Assembly (NCBI GenBank): GCA_963776665.1
Contig: CAVZNQ010000013.1
Location: 371,931 to 435,930 of the forward strand
Reading direction: 5' to 3'
DNA: 64,000 bases
DNA from: Roseiarcus sp963776665
GTDB lineage: Bacteria > Pseudomonadota > Alphaproteobacteria > Rhizobiales > Beijerinckiaceae
Of the stretch, positions 27,079 to 36,111 are shown piece after piece (the first letter of the stretch is position 1; each line of letters begins with the position of its first letter). The notes beneath the pieces were generated by a model. The model searched no databases, was not told where the DNA came from, and saw only the letters and a program-made list of their open reading frames with translations. Position numbers and translations under genes: made by a program.

Positions 27079-27815
27079 GGCGGCCCTCGCTCCAACGCCG
27101 GCGGCCAGCGCGCCGATGGTGCTCAGCGTCAGAGGTCTTGCAGGCCTGGTACGACGAATCGCATATTCTTCACGGAGTCGATCTCGACGTGCGCGAGGGC
27201 GAGGTCGTGACCCTGCTTGGCCGCAACGGGGCCGGCAAGACGACGACCCTCAAAGCGATCATGGGCATCGTCGGTAAGCGATCCGGATCGATCGTGTTCG
27301 GCGGCAAGGAGCTCGTCGATCTCTCGATCGACCGCATCGCCCGCCTCGGCGTCGCTTTCTGTCCGGAGGAACGCGCGATTTTCGCCAGTCTCACGGTCAA
27401 GGAGAATCTGTTCCTTCCGCCTCAGATCGGCGACCCCGGCGCGATGACTGTCGAGCGGATCTTCTCGCTCTTTCCCAATCTGCGCGAGCGTCTCGCCAGC
27501 GGCGGCGGCAAGCTGTCCGGCGGCGAGCAGCAGATGCTGGCGATCGCGCGGATCCTGCGCACCGGCTCGCGATTCCTGATGCTCGACGAACCGACCGAGG
27601 GTCTCGCGCCGGTCATCATTCAGCAAATCGGGCGCACCGTCGCCGAGCTCAAGCGGGAGGGCTTCACAATCCTGCTCGTCGAGCAAAATTTCCGCTTCGC
27701 CTCGACTTTGGCCGACCGTTTTTTTGTCATGGAGCACGGCCGGATCATCGACGCCTTCGCCAATTCGGAGCTCGCCGGGCGGATGGACCGGCTGCACGAG
27801 GCGCTGGGGGTATGA
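27071..27815 (+). CDS. livF: Branched-chain amino acid-type ABC transporter ATP-binding protein (LivF), +1 frameshift
   Basis: The second ATPase subunit. Translation from ATG 27071 reads MAEAALAPTPAASAPMVLSV then RGL and leaves frame. The rest continues from QAWYDESHILHGVDLDVREG in the next frame. One extra T near 27139 explains the break. After it the protein is complete: Walker A GRNGAGKTTTLKAIMG, PEERAIFASLTVKENL, signature KLSGGEQQMLAIAR, Walker B LMLDEPTEGLAP and H-loop LLVEQNFRFA. Composite length is about 247 aa, normal for LivF. The true gene is very likely intact. Confidence 0.9.
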
Positions 27816-27858
27816 TGACGTCCATTCATCGAGGGCGGCGCGACGGGGCGATGCGGCC

Positions 27859-28749
27859 ATGAACATATTCGGCCACGCTATCAGCATGCCTCAGCTCTAC
27901 GGCCAGTTGCTGATCGGGCTCATCAACGGCTCCTTCTATGCGCTTTTGAGTCTGGGCCTTGCGGTCATTTTCGGCATGCTGACCATAGTCAATTTCGCGC
28001 ACGGCGCGTTCTACATGATGGGGGCCTTCGCGGCCTACTTTCTGCTTCAGTACGCCGGTTTCAACTATTGGTGGGCGCTGATTCTCTCCCCATTGGCGAT
28101 CGGCGCGGTCGGGGCGCTTGTCGAGAGGCTGTTCCTGAAAAGGCTTGCCGGCTTCGACCCGCTTTATGGCTTGCTGCTCACCTTCGGCCTGGCGCTCATC
28201 ATCCAGGGACTGTTCCAGAACTACTACGGCGCCTCGGGCCTGCCTTACGCGATCCCCAAGCAGCTTAGCGGCGCCTACAATCTCGGCTTCATGTTCCTGC
28301 CCGTCTATCGCGGCTGGGTGATCCTCGCCTCGGCCGCCGTGTGTCTTGCGACCTGGCTCGTCATCGAGAAGACCAAACTCGGCGCCTATTTGCGCGCCGG
28401 GACCGAGAACCCGACGATGGTGCGCGCTTTCGGCATCAACGTGCCGCGGATGGTCACGCTGACCTACGGCTTCGGCGTGGCGCTGGCGGCTTTCGCCGGC
28501 GTCCTGGCTGCTCCGATCACCCAGGTCAGACCGGGGATGGGCGCCGACATCATTGCTGTCGTCTTCGCAGTCGTGGTGATTGGCGGCATGGGATCGATTC
28601 TCGGCTCGATCGTGACCGGCTTCGTGCTCGGCGTCGTCGAGGGACTGACCAAGGTGTTCTATCCCGAAGCGTCGAACACGGTGGTGTTCGTCATCATGGC
28701 GATCGTGCTCCTGATCCGGCCGACAGGCCTGTTTGGAAGGGCGGCCTGA
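27859..28749 (+). CDS. livH: Branched-chain amino acid-type ABC transporter permease (LivH)
   Basis: A membrane permease of 296 aa with about eight hydrophobic helices. Family landmarks are GLINGSFYALLSLGLAVIFG, IVNFAHGAFYMMGAF, GTENPTMVRAFGIN in the cytoplasmic loop and VIGGMGSILGSIVTGFVLGV. ATG 27859 is the start that gives the canonical N-terminus; the frame is open further upstream over livF. It is followed by livM after 2 bp. Confidence 0.94.
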   Translation: MNIFGHAISMPQLYGQLLIGLINGSFYALLSLGLAVIFGMLTIVNFAHGAFYMMGAFAAYFLLQYAGFNYWWALILSPLAIGAVGALVERLFLKRLAGFDPLYGLLLTFGLALIIQGLFQNYYGASGLPYAIPKQLSGAYNLGFMFLPVYRGWVILASAAVCLATWLVIEKTKLGAYLRAGTENPTMVRAFGINVPRMVTLTYGFGVALAAFAGVLAAPITQVRPGMGADIIAVVFAVVVIGGMGSILGSIVTGFVLGVVEGLTKVFYPEASNTVVFVIMAIVLLIRPTGLFGRAA

Positions 28750-28751
28750 TT

Positions 28752-29720
28752 ATGAGCCTCGGAGCCTCCGTCGCCGCGGTGGACGACACGAGCCGGGATC
28801 GCCGAGCGAACGGGATCGCCTTTGCGGTGATGGTCGCCCTGATCGCAATCGCCCCGTTCGTCGCCTATCCGTTCTTCGTCATGCAGGCCTTGTGCTTCGC
28901 GCTCTTCGCCTGCGCGTTCAATCTTCTGCTCGGCTACGCCAACCTGCTTTCGCTCGGGCACGCGATGTTTCTCGGGCTCGCCGCTTATGTCTGCGCGCAC
29001 GCCGCCAAGGTGTGGGGACTGGAGCCGGTGTCGGCGATTGCGCTCGGAGTCGGCGCGTCCGCCGTACTCGGCTTCATCACCGGCGCGCTCGCAATCCGCA
29101 GCGTCGGCATTTATTTCGCGATGATCACCGTCGCATTTTCCCAGATGGTGTTTTTCTTCTGCGTCGAGGCGCCGTTCACCCATGGCGAGGATGGCATCCA
29201 GGCCGTGCCGCAGGGCAAGGCGCTCGGGCTCATCGATCTCTCCAATCCGTGGATCCTCTACGTTTTCGTCGCCGCGGTCTTCCTGTTCGGCTTCCTCGCC
29301 GTGCAGCGCACGGTCAATTCGCCGTTCGGCGAGATCCTGAAAGCGATCCGCGAGAACGAGCCGCGCGCCATCTCGCTCGGCTATCGCACGCTCCAGTACA
29401 AGCTCGCGGCCTTCGTGCTCTCGGCCGCGATCGCCGGCCTCGCCGGCGCGGTCAAGGCGATCGTCGCCCAGAACGCGTCCCTGACCGACGTCTCGTTCTC
29501 GACCTCGGGCGAGGTCGTGCTGATGACGCTGGTCGGCGGCATGGGCACTTTCTACGGCCCGGTGGTCGGCGCCATCATTGTCGTTGCGATGCAGAACTAT
29601 CTCGCCCAGTTCGGCGAGTGGGTGACGGTGATCCAGGGCGTGGTGTTCGTCGCCTGCGTGCTGGCGTTCCGGCGCGGCATCGTCGGCGAACTGGCGGCGC
29701 GGGCGAAGATTTCGCTATGA
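28752..29720 (+). CDS. livM: Branched-chain amino acid-type ABC transporter permease (LivM)
   Basis: The second permease, 322 aa, with about nine to ten membrane segments. Typical motifs are NLLLGYANLLSLGHAMFLGL, ALAIRSVGIYFAMITVAFSQM, NSPFGEILKAIRENEPRAISLGY and LVGGMGTFYGPVVGAI. It completes a livG-F-H-M run. No periplasmic binding protein gene (livJ/K type) is next to it, so the ligand cannot be inferred: amino acids, amides and urea are all known for the family. Confidence 0.94.
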   Translation: MSLGASVAAVDDTSRDRRANGIAFAVMVALIAIAPFVAYPFFVMQALCFALFACAFNLLLGYANLLSLGHAMFLGLAAYVCAHAAKVWGLEPVSAIALGVGASAVLGFITGALAIRSVGIYFAMITVAFSQMVFFFCVEAPFTHGEDGIQAVPQGKALGLIDLSNPWILYVFVAAVFLFGFLAVQRTVNSPFGEILKAIRENEPRAISLGYRTLQYKLAAFVLSAAIAGLAGAVKAIVAQNASLTDVSFSTSGEVVLMTLVGGMGTFYGPVVGAIIVVAMQNYLAQFGEWVTVIQGVVFVACVLAFRRGIVGELAARAKISL

Positions 29721-29750
29721 CGCGGAGGGGGCCGCCGGAAACGTGGCCGA

Positions 29751-30293
29751 TCAGACGGCCGCGATCGCCCGACGGCGGCGAGAAGCGTGCGCGACCCCGC
29801 CAAGGCCGACGAACCCAATCGCCATGAGCGCCCAGGTCGCCGGTTCCGGAACTGCGTTGAACGTGACCGTCGACAGACTGCCGCCCGAGTTGCCGAACCA
29901 GGCTGTATGGACGCCGTAATTGTTGAAAGTGTCGGTATAGTCATAGATGCGGAAATTATAGCCCGCGGCAGTCACCAGCCCGAGGCCGCCGCCCGAACAG
30001 CAGTCTCCGGCCGAGAAGTAGTTCGCCACTGGGGTGAACTTGTCATCGATGTACACAAAATTAGGGCCACCAGGACCCTGCCCCAGGGTTACGGGGCCGT
30101 TGAAGACGGGATTGGTGTCAAACCCGCTGGCCGTTCCGACAAAAGAGGTCACGAGGCCCGAGTTGTCGACCGTCATCAAGCCGGCGATCGTTCCGTCGCC
30201 GGAGGCGATGGTGATGTCATAGGTGGCGGCCGAAGCGGCTGTTATCGCCGCGCCCCCAATCATAAGCGCAAGCACGAACGGCGATAACTTCAT
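29751..30293 (-). CDS. PEPxxWA-CTERM sorting-domain secreted protein
   Basis: A 180-aa exported protein. A signal peptide (residues 1-22, MKLSPFVLALMIGGAAITAA) starts at ATG 30293, which has GGGGGAC before it. The mature part is Gly/Thr/Asn-rich. The C-terminus is a textbook PEP-CTERM tail: AVPEPATWALMAIGFVGLGG, a hydrophobic helix, and then an Arg cluster (ASRRRRA). Such proteins are recognised by exosortase (EpsH/XrtA) and are usually linked to exopolysaccharide. No exosortase gene is in the window. The body belongs to no family I recognise. It is convergent with livM. Confidence 0.88.
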   Translation of the reverse strand: MKLSPFVLALMIGGAAITAASAATYDITIASGDGTIAGLMTVDNSGLVTSFVGTASGFDTNPVFNGPVTLGQGPGGPNFVYIDDKFTPVANYFSAGDCCSGGGLGLVTAAGYNFRIYDYTDTFNNYGVHTAWFGNSGGSLSTVTFNAVPEPATWALMAIGFVGLGGVAHASRRRRAIAAV

Positions 30294-30417
30294 GACTGTC
30301 CCCCATAGTCCCAGCAGAACCCGCCCGCCGCAGCGTAACGGATGTACCCCAGAGCACAGCACTTTTTCGGGCAATCGTCCCGCTGAGTCAACCGGCGGAT
30401 CATGCCATTTCGGCCCC

Positions 30418-31638
30418 TCATCGCTTCGCCAGCCCCCGCAAGTCGAACGCCGGGTCGGCGGCTTCCTCCGGGGTCAGCGTCTTAGTCGTGCCGATGATCC
30501 GCTTGGCGGCGGCGTGGTCGCCGGCGCGGTTGACCGATTCGACCACCGCGAGCTTGCCGGCGCGGAAGCCGAAGGTGGAGAACGCCCGCGTCGCTGGGTC
30601 GCCGCGCACGACCCATTGGTCGACGCCGTGCGACAAGCCCGCGATCATCAGCTTCAGGTCTTGCTGGTCGCTCCAGAACCAGGCGAGATCGTCGTAGGGC
30701 TTGGGCTTGCCGGCGAGGCGCCGGGCGACAGCCCGCCCCTGATCGACCGCGTTCTGCACCGATTCGAGCCGGGTGCGGAACCCAAGCGCGGCGTTGGGAA
30801 AGTCGGCGCAGTCGCCGATCGCCGAGATCGCCGGGTCAGACGTTAGCAGATGTTCGTCGACTACGATCCCATTCGCGCATTCGAGGCCGCAAGCCCGCGC
30901 CAGCGCGTCCTCGGCGACGACGCCGATCCCGACGACCACCATGTCCGCGGGCAACGCCTCGCCATCGGTGAGCATGACCGTCTCCGCACGCTCGCGGCCC
31001 TTGACCGCGGCGACGCCGACCCCGAGCCGGAACTGCGCGCCGAAGGCTTCGTGGGCGTCTAGGAAAAAATCTGACAGGATCGGCGAGACGGCCCGCCCCA
31101 TCGGCCGCGAAATCTCGACAATCGTTACCTCGGCCCCGACGCTGGTGGCGGTCGCGGCGATCTCGAGGCCGATGAATCCGGCCCCGACGATGACGATCTT
31201 GCGCCCCGGGCCAAGGCGCTCGCGTATCCGGGTCGCGTCGGCGATGTCTCGGAGCGCGAACACGCCCGGCAGATCGACGCCCGGGACGTCGAGCCGGCGC
31301 TGCCTCGCGCCGGTCGCGAGGATGAGATGGCCGTAAGCGATCGTCTCGCCGTTGCTGAGCGCGACCCGGCGCGCCGCGCGGTCGATCCGGGTTGCGCCGA
31401 AGCCGAGCCTAAGGTCGATGCGCTGGTCGCGAAAGTGGGCCTCAGCTCTGAGCGGCAGACCGTGGAGGTCCATCTCACCCTTCAGGAACGCCTTCGACAG
31501 CGGCGGTCGCTGATAGGGCAGTTCCTTCTCTGCGGAGAGAAGAACAACGTCGCCGTCGAACCCCTCTTCACGCAGGCTGACCGCCGCCTGAACCCCCGCA
31601 TGGCCCGCGCCGACGATGACGACCGGGTCAGACGCCAT
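30418..31638 (-). CDS. FAD-dependent ferredoxin/rubredoxin-NAD(P)+ reductase family protein
   Basis: A 406-aa pyridine nucleotide-disulfide-type flavoprotein of the CamA/ThcD ferredoxin reductase branch, which passes electrons from NAD(P)H to a ferredoxin. It has the FAD motif IVGAGHAGVQAAVSLRE at the N-terminus, LPYQRPPLSKAFLKGE (diagnostic of this branch), GARQRRLDVPG, NAD motif IVIVGAGFIGLEIAA, second FAD motif ISAIGDCADF and a C-terminal reductase domain with WFWSDQQDLKLMIAG. No ferredoxin or oxygenase partner is adjacent. It is 86 bp downstream of hemY on the same strand. Confidence 0.93.
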   Translation of the reverse strand: MASDPVVIVGAGHAGVQAAVSLREEGFDGDVVLLSAEKELPYQRPPLSKAFLKGEMDLHGLPLRAEAHFRDQRIDLRLGFGATRIDRAARRVALSNGETIAYGHLILATGARQRRLDVPGVDLPGVFALRDIADATRIRERLGPGRKIVIVGAGFIGLEIAATATSVGAEVTIVEISRPMGRAVSPILSDFFLDAHEAFGAQFRLGVGVAAVKGRERAETVMLTDGEALPADMVVVGIGVVAEDALARACGLECANGIVVDEHLLTSDPAISAIGDCADFPNAALGFRTRLESVQNAVDQGRAVARRLAGKPKPYDDLAWFWSDQQDLKLMIAGLSHGVDQWVVRGDPATRAFSTFGFRAGKLAVVESVNRAGDHAAAKRIIGTTKTLTPEEAADPAFDLRGLAKR

Positions 31639-31724
31639 GAGTCGCCGCTATCGAACGGGGAGAGGTCCTCGCCAAGGCGATCGGGATCCCGACCGGGCGT
31701 TGACCGGATCGCCGAGAAGCGGCG

Positions 31725-33260
31725 TCAGTCATTGGCGTACAGCCGGAAGCCGCGTCGTTTCGCTTCGGGCTCCTCCGGGCCCGGATCGTCTGGCGCCATC
31801 GACGCCGGATCGATGATGACACCCGTCCGGGTCGGCGGAACGACGGCGGGACCTTGAGCGGGCGCGGGATGACGTTCAGGCTCGATGGCCGGCGGCGTGG
31901 GGGGGCTCGGTGCCGCGATCGCCTCGACGACCGGCGCCGGCTCGGGCGCGGCAGGCTCGGCCGCTAGGGCGAAGCGTTCATCCGGCGTCCTCCAGACGAA
32001 GGCGTCGAGCGCGCCCGAGGGCGAGACGGGCGCCCAATGGTCGCTGATGACCCCGTCCGCCACCCAGGCTTTGTCGCGCGGGGCGCGCGCCGCCCGGCCG
32101 AGCCACTCGCGCACCGCGCCGTGATGACCGTCCGCCTCCTCGATGTCGGCCATCAGGAGGCAGACCCGCCGGGTCGGGCGCCCAAAAGACGAATCCGAGG
32201 CGATGAGCGGCGCGATCGCGGCGCGCGCCGCGCCATTGTCGTGGGCTTCGAGCGCCGCGCGTCCAACGGTCAGGAGCGATTCGGGATCGCCAGGCGCAAC
32301 CCGGGCGAGGGTGCGGGCGCGAGCGAGCCGGTCCTCGGCCGAATCGCCGCGCCGAATGTGGATGTAGGCGGCGGCGAGGTCGGGGTGCGGCGTCTGCGCG
32401 TAAGCCGCCTCGAGGATGCGGCTCGCGCGACGGTAGTCGCCCGTTTGGGCCGCAAGACGGCCGCAGATCGCAGCCGCGGGCACGAGCGTCGGCGCCAGGC
32501 GGCACGCTTCTTGGGCAAGCCCGAGCGCGAGTTTGGGATCGCGCTCCATCGCTGCTTCCGCCATCGCGGTCTTGATCACCGCGCGCCAGCGGTTCGCCGT
32601 CGGTTTGTCAATGAGCCGGGCGGCGGCGTTGGTGTCGACGGTCGTGAGCGCTCCCGCCCAGTCCCCGCGCCGCGTATGGTCGTCGAGCACCGCCCGACCC
32701 GCCCAGGCCGCGGGGGCGCGGTCGTTGGCGCGCGTGGCGTATTGGAGCGCCGCTTCGTGATCGCCGGCGCGCCGCGCCTCGAGATGCAGGCCGCGCAGGC
32801 CCAGGCTATGGGTCTCGTGATGCTCCAGCATCTCGTTGTACGCCGCAACAGCGCTCTCGGTGTCCCCCGCGAGATGCGCAGACTGGGCCTTGAGGAGCTT
32901 GGTCATGGGCTCATGGGCGAGACGCCGGCTCGCTTCGGAGGCGTGCTTGGCCGCGGCTCGGGCGTCGCCCGCGCCGACCGCGATCATGCCGCGCGTGAGT
33001 GCGAGGTATCCCTTCTCGCGCTGGTGCGCCCGCGCCGACAGCGAAACCAGCGATGGGACGCGAAAAACGAAGCGCAGGAGACCCCACACGATCGACAGCG
33101 CGAGCGCGAGCGCCGCGACGGCCCCGAGCGCCAGCATCAGCGAGACTTGATATTCTACCCCTCGCCAGGTGAGCGTCACATCCCCGGGGTTGTCGGCGAG
33201 CCAGCTCAGACCCGCGGCGGCGAGCGCCAGCACGGCGAGGAAAATCAACAGCCGAAACAT
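31725..33260 (-). CDS. hemY: HemY-like membrane protein with TPR repeats
   Basis: A 511-aa inner-membrane protein. Two N-terminal transmembrane helices (about 1-20 and 40-66) are followed by a cytoplasmic or periplasmic helical TPR-like region (HemY N domain, about 75-400) and a Pro-rich tail ending KRRGFRLYAND. It is conserved downstream of hemCD in alphaproteobacteria. Its exact role in the haem pathway is not established, and it is unrelated to the Bacillus oxidase also called HemY. It lies in the hemD-mitofilin-hemY run. Confidence 0.92.
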   Translation of the reverse strand: MFRLLIFLAVLALAAAGLSWLADNPGDVTLTWRGVEYQVSLMLALGAVAALALALSIVWGLLRFVFRVPSLVSLSARAHQREKGYLALTRGMIAVGAGDARAAAKHASEASRRLAHEPMTKLLKAQSAHLAGDTESAVAAYNEMLEHHETHSLGLRGLHLEARRAGDHEAALQYATRANDRAPAAWAGRAVLDDHTRRGDWAGALTTVDTNAAARLIDKPTANRWRAVIKTAMAEAAMERDPKLALGLAQEACRLAPTLVPAAAICGRLAAQTGDYRRASRILEAAYAQTPHPDLAAAYIHIRRGDSAEDRLARARTLARVAPGDPESLLTVGRAALEAHDNGAARAAIAPLIASDSSFGRPTRRVCLLMADIEEADGHHGAVREWLGRAARAPRDKAWVADGVISDHWAPVSPSGALDAFVWRTPDERFALAAEPAAPEPAPVVEAIAAPSPPTPPAIEPERHPAPAQGPAVVPPTRTGVIIDPASMAPDDPGPEEPEAKRRGFRLYAND

Positions 33261-33327
33261 ATCGTCTCCGCCTCAATATGCATGCGCGGGGCGCGGGACG
33301 CCGCGTGGACGGCCGGCCGCGGCGAAG

Positions 33328-34628
33328 TCATGGGCGAGCGCCGCCCGCGAGCCGGCCGACCGCCGCGTCGCGGATCGACTGCAGGGCCGCGTCCGCCGCC
33401 TGCCTCGCCCGCGCCTTGACCGGCCAATCGCCCGCCGCCTGACGCGCGGCGGCCGGCAGCCTGTCGAACGCCGCCAGCGCGCCGGCGATGTCGCCGCGGC
33501 GGCACTCGGCCTCGATGCGGGTGACGATGGCCTCGGGGTCGTCGCCTCCGGATTCGCTGAGAACATGGACCCGGACCAGGCCATGGATATGGGCGAGAAG
33601 GCGATCGAGCACCCCGCCGCTCTCCGCCGGCGATGCGGCGGCCGCCACCTGCGGCGCGACCGCCGCGAAGGATGCGGCCAGCGCGCCGCCCGTCGGGGCT
33701 CCGCCAGCCACCGCCTGCAGCGCCGCCAGCTGGGCCGCATCCACGCCCAGGCGCTGAAGGGCCGCGACTTCGGCGCCGAACGGGGCGCCCGCGGCGAGCT
33801 TGTCCTCGATTGCGCCGGCGATGATGGCGACGGCTGAAGCATTATCGGCGGGCGCGGGCTTCTCGGCGGCGACGCGCGTTTCACTCTTCGGCGCGGCGAG
33901 CGCCGCCTCGATCTTGTCAAGCCTGCCTGCGAGGGCGGCAAGATCGGCGTCGTTCGCCTTCGGCACTCCGGCCTCGAGTTTGGCGACCCGCGCCGCAAGC
34001 CCCGGAATCTCGCCGCGCGCGGCATCGATGTTGGCTTGCAAGTCCTTCATCTGCGCCGCCAGTTGCTGGTCGCCTTGCGCTGCTTGCTGGGCCGCCTGCG
34101 CGGCGGCGGCTGCGTTGGGCCCGTTCTCGGCGCTCGTCGCTTCCAGCGCGGCGAGGCGCTTGCCGAGCCCCGCGACGTCCGACGTCCCGGCGCCCGCCTC
34201 TAGCGCGCTCATCCGCTTGTCGAGAGTCGCCAAAGCCGCGATTTGACGCTTAACCTCGGCGTCCAGCCCAGCACTCTCCTGCTGGGTCTGGGCTTCGAAT
34301 TCGGCCAGCCGGTTTGCGCTCTCGTCCACATCGGCGCCCGGCGCCAGGAGAGAATAAAAGGCGCCGAGGGCGAGCGCTGAGACGATGAGTCCGGCGAGCG
34401 CCCCGGCCAGGATGCCGCGAAAGCCGGATCGCGGCGTCTCGGCGGCGCGCGTCGGGCGAGGTCCACCGGCGCTCTCGGGCGCGGCGCGGCGGACGGCGGG
34501 GACTCGCTCTGACTTGTCGCCCGCGCCGCGAATTCGCCCTCGATGACGCCAGGATCCCGCCGCGGGTCGCGATTGGGCGGGGCGCCTGCAGGCGCGGCTG
34601 AAACGTCGTGGGTTTCCTCGTCGACCAT
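33328..34628 (-). CDS. Mitofilin-like inner-membrane protein (COG4223), frame disrupted near the N-terminus
   Basis: A protein of about 433 aa. The N-terminus reads from ATG 34628 (MVDEETHDVSAAPAGAPP), and a disordered Pro/Arg-rich region follows. Somewhere between about 34430 and 34540 the frame changes by a net -1 (or two +1 changes). The rest is in another frame: a transmembrane helix (FRGILAGALAGLIVSALALG), a long coiled coil with repeated LDKRMSALEAG-like heptads, and a C-terminal mitofilin domain (GDIAGALAAFDRLPAAARQ). Alphaproteobacterial members are considered the origin of the mitochondrial MICOS protein Mic60. The location between hemD and hemY is the usual one. Confidence 0.86.
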
Positions 34629-34656
34629 CGCCTCGCGCCTTCAATCTCTCGTGGCC

Positions 34657-35386
34657 CTATATACGGGACGGTCCAAGCGAGGGAAACCCTCCGAGGCTGA
34701 GGCGTAAGGCGTCAAAAAGGCCCGCCTCGTCAGCCGTTTCGGCGATCGCGATCCGGGCCGCGCCCGCCGCCGCGAGCGGTTCGGCGACATCGTGCGACAG
34801 GCAGACGTGCGCGAGCGCGAGAAAGCGCGCTTCGGCGTCGGAGACTTTGGCCAGCGCCGCCGCGAGCCCAGCCGAGCGCCGTGAATAATGCAACGCTGCG
34901 ACGCAGGAGGCGAGTTCGCGCGTCTCCGCTGGGCTCCAGGCCCCGCGCGCCTCGGCCGCGTAGGCCTCGACGACCTCTAGCGCGAAACCGTTGCGCGAGC
35001 GCCGCCTCGATTGTCTCCTTCCGGTCGCGCCCGGCGAGGTAGAGCACGCTCGCGCCCGGCTTGAGCGAGCGGTTCAGCGTCTCGGTGAGTTTGGCTGCGT
35101 CCGGCGCCGGCGGAGAGGCGAGCCGCCAGCCGCGCGCTTTTGCCGCGCGACCGGTGTGGGCGCCGACGACATAAAGGGGCGGCGACGTGTCGCTTGGCCC
35201 CTCGCCCAGGAACGCCTTTCCGCTCGTCGCAATGACGGCGTCATAGCGCGGTCGCTCTGGCAGGATGGCCTGCGCCTTGATCTCGATCGCCGGAAGGCAG
35301 ACGACGGAAAAGCCGAGCCGGCGCAACCGCGCCGCGCTCCCTTTCGCATCCGCGCGAGCGCGAAACAGCGCGACCCTGGCGGTCAT
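34657..35386 (-). CDS. hemD: Uroporphyrinogen-III synthase, +1 frameshift
   Basis: Cyclises hydroxymethylbilane to uroporphyrinogen III. The composite is about 243 aa. The first frame starts at ATG 35386 (after AAGGG) with TARVALFRARADAKGSAARLRR and runs through VIATSGKAFL, YVVGAHTGRAAKARGW and VLYLAGRDRKETIEAALAQRF. The second frame continues with ALEVVEAYAAEARG and ALHYSRRSAGLAAALA, and ends in ...GGFPSLGPSRI. One extra A/T in a run of three near 34986 causes the break. HemD is needed for all tetrapyrroles, so sequence error is the likely cause. hemC is not adjacent. Confidence 0.87.
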
Positions 35387-35508
35387 ATCGCCCTTCGTCT
35401 GCAATGCGCCGCCCGATCAGCCTCGTCGCCGCCGACCCGCCAGCGCCTTGAGGGCTCAGACTTGGCCCGCGCCGGTCATCGACGCATGGTCGCCGCGAGC
35501 GGAGGCGC

Positions 35509-36111
35509 TCATCCCGCCGCGACGGAATGGGGAAGGGACTGCGCGTGGACGATCGGTTCGAGCCGCGTCAGCCGTACGGCGGCCTTCACGTCCGCGTTGG
35601 GTTTGGCGTCGATCGCATAGTCCTGGAGATGGAGCAGGCAAAGACGGTCGCCCTTGCCGTCGTCGGAGCACCAGTCGTCGAAGGTGAGGAACTCGAGATC
35701 GGGCACGCCGATTGCCTCCTTCACCCACAGGGCGGAGGCGATCTGCATCGCGTCGCCGAGCGACATCGTTCGCGGCTTGCCCCCAGGCTGATGGGCGTCG
35801 GCGGGCCGTTGCCACTTGGCGTCGCGCAGCCGCGCCACGCGCATCATGGTGTTCGGGTCTGGCGTGACCAGGGTGGCCAGCGCCCGGATATAGCGGGTCA
35901 ATTCGAACAGCGTGGCGAAGCGTCCGGGAACGAACGTCGACGGCATGAGCTCGGCGAACAGGATGCTGCTGACCCAAACGCGACGTTTCGCCACCGCCGC
36001 CTCGGTCAGAATGGTCTCGATGTGCTGCTCGGCCTCTCCCGAGTCGCCGTTGGCGTGGCGAAGCACGACGCTCGTATGGAGGAAATGCTTATCGCTGCTC
36101 GACCTAATCAA
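35509..36111 (-). CDS. PIN-like domain protein with a substituted first catalytic Asp
   Basis: A 200-aa protein that follows the PIN-domain pattern: strand plus FLHTSVVLR at the N-terminus, SSILFAELM with the conserved Glu, SLGDAMQIASALWV with the conserved Asp, and LEFLTFDDW with a C-terminal Asp. The first canonical Asp (FLDTS) is His here (codon CAT, one base from GAT). PIN proteins are Mg-dependent ribonucleases, often toxins; with this change, activity is uncertain. The only start is TTG 36111, which overlaps the upstream gene by 8 bp, with GAGGGGGCGAC before it, so coupled translation is likely. The first gene of the pair looks like its dedicated partner. Confidence 0.72.
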   Translation of the reverse strand: MIRSSSDKHFLHTSVVLRHANGDSGEAEQHIETILTEAAVAKRRVWVSSILFAELMPSTFVPGRFATLFELTRYIRALATLVTPDPNTMMRVARLRDAKWQRPADAHQPGGKPRTMSLGDAMQIASALWVKEAIGVPDLEFLTFDDWCSDDGKGDRLCLLHLQDYAIDAKPNADVKAAVRLTRLEPIVHAQSLPHSVAAG

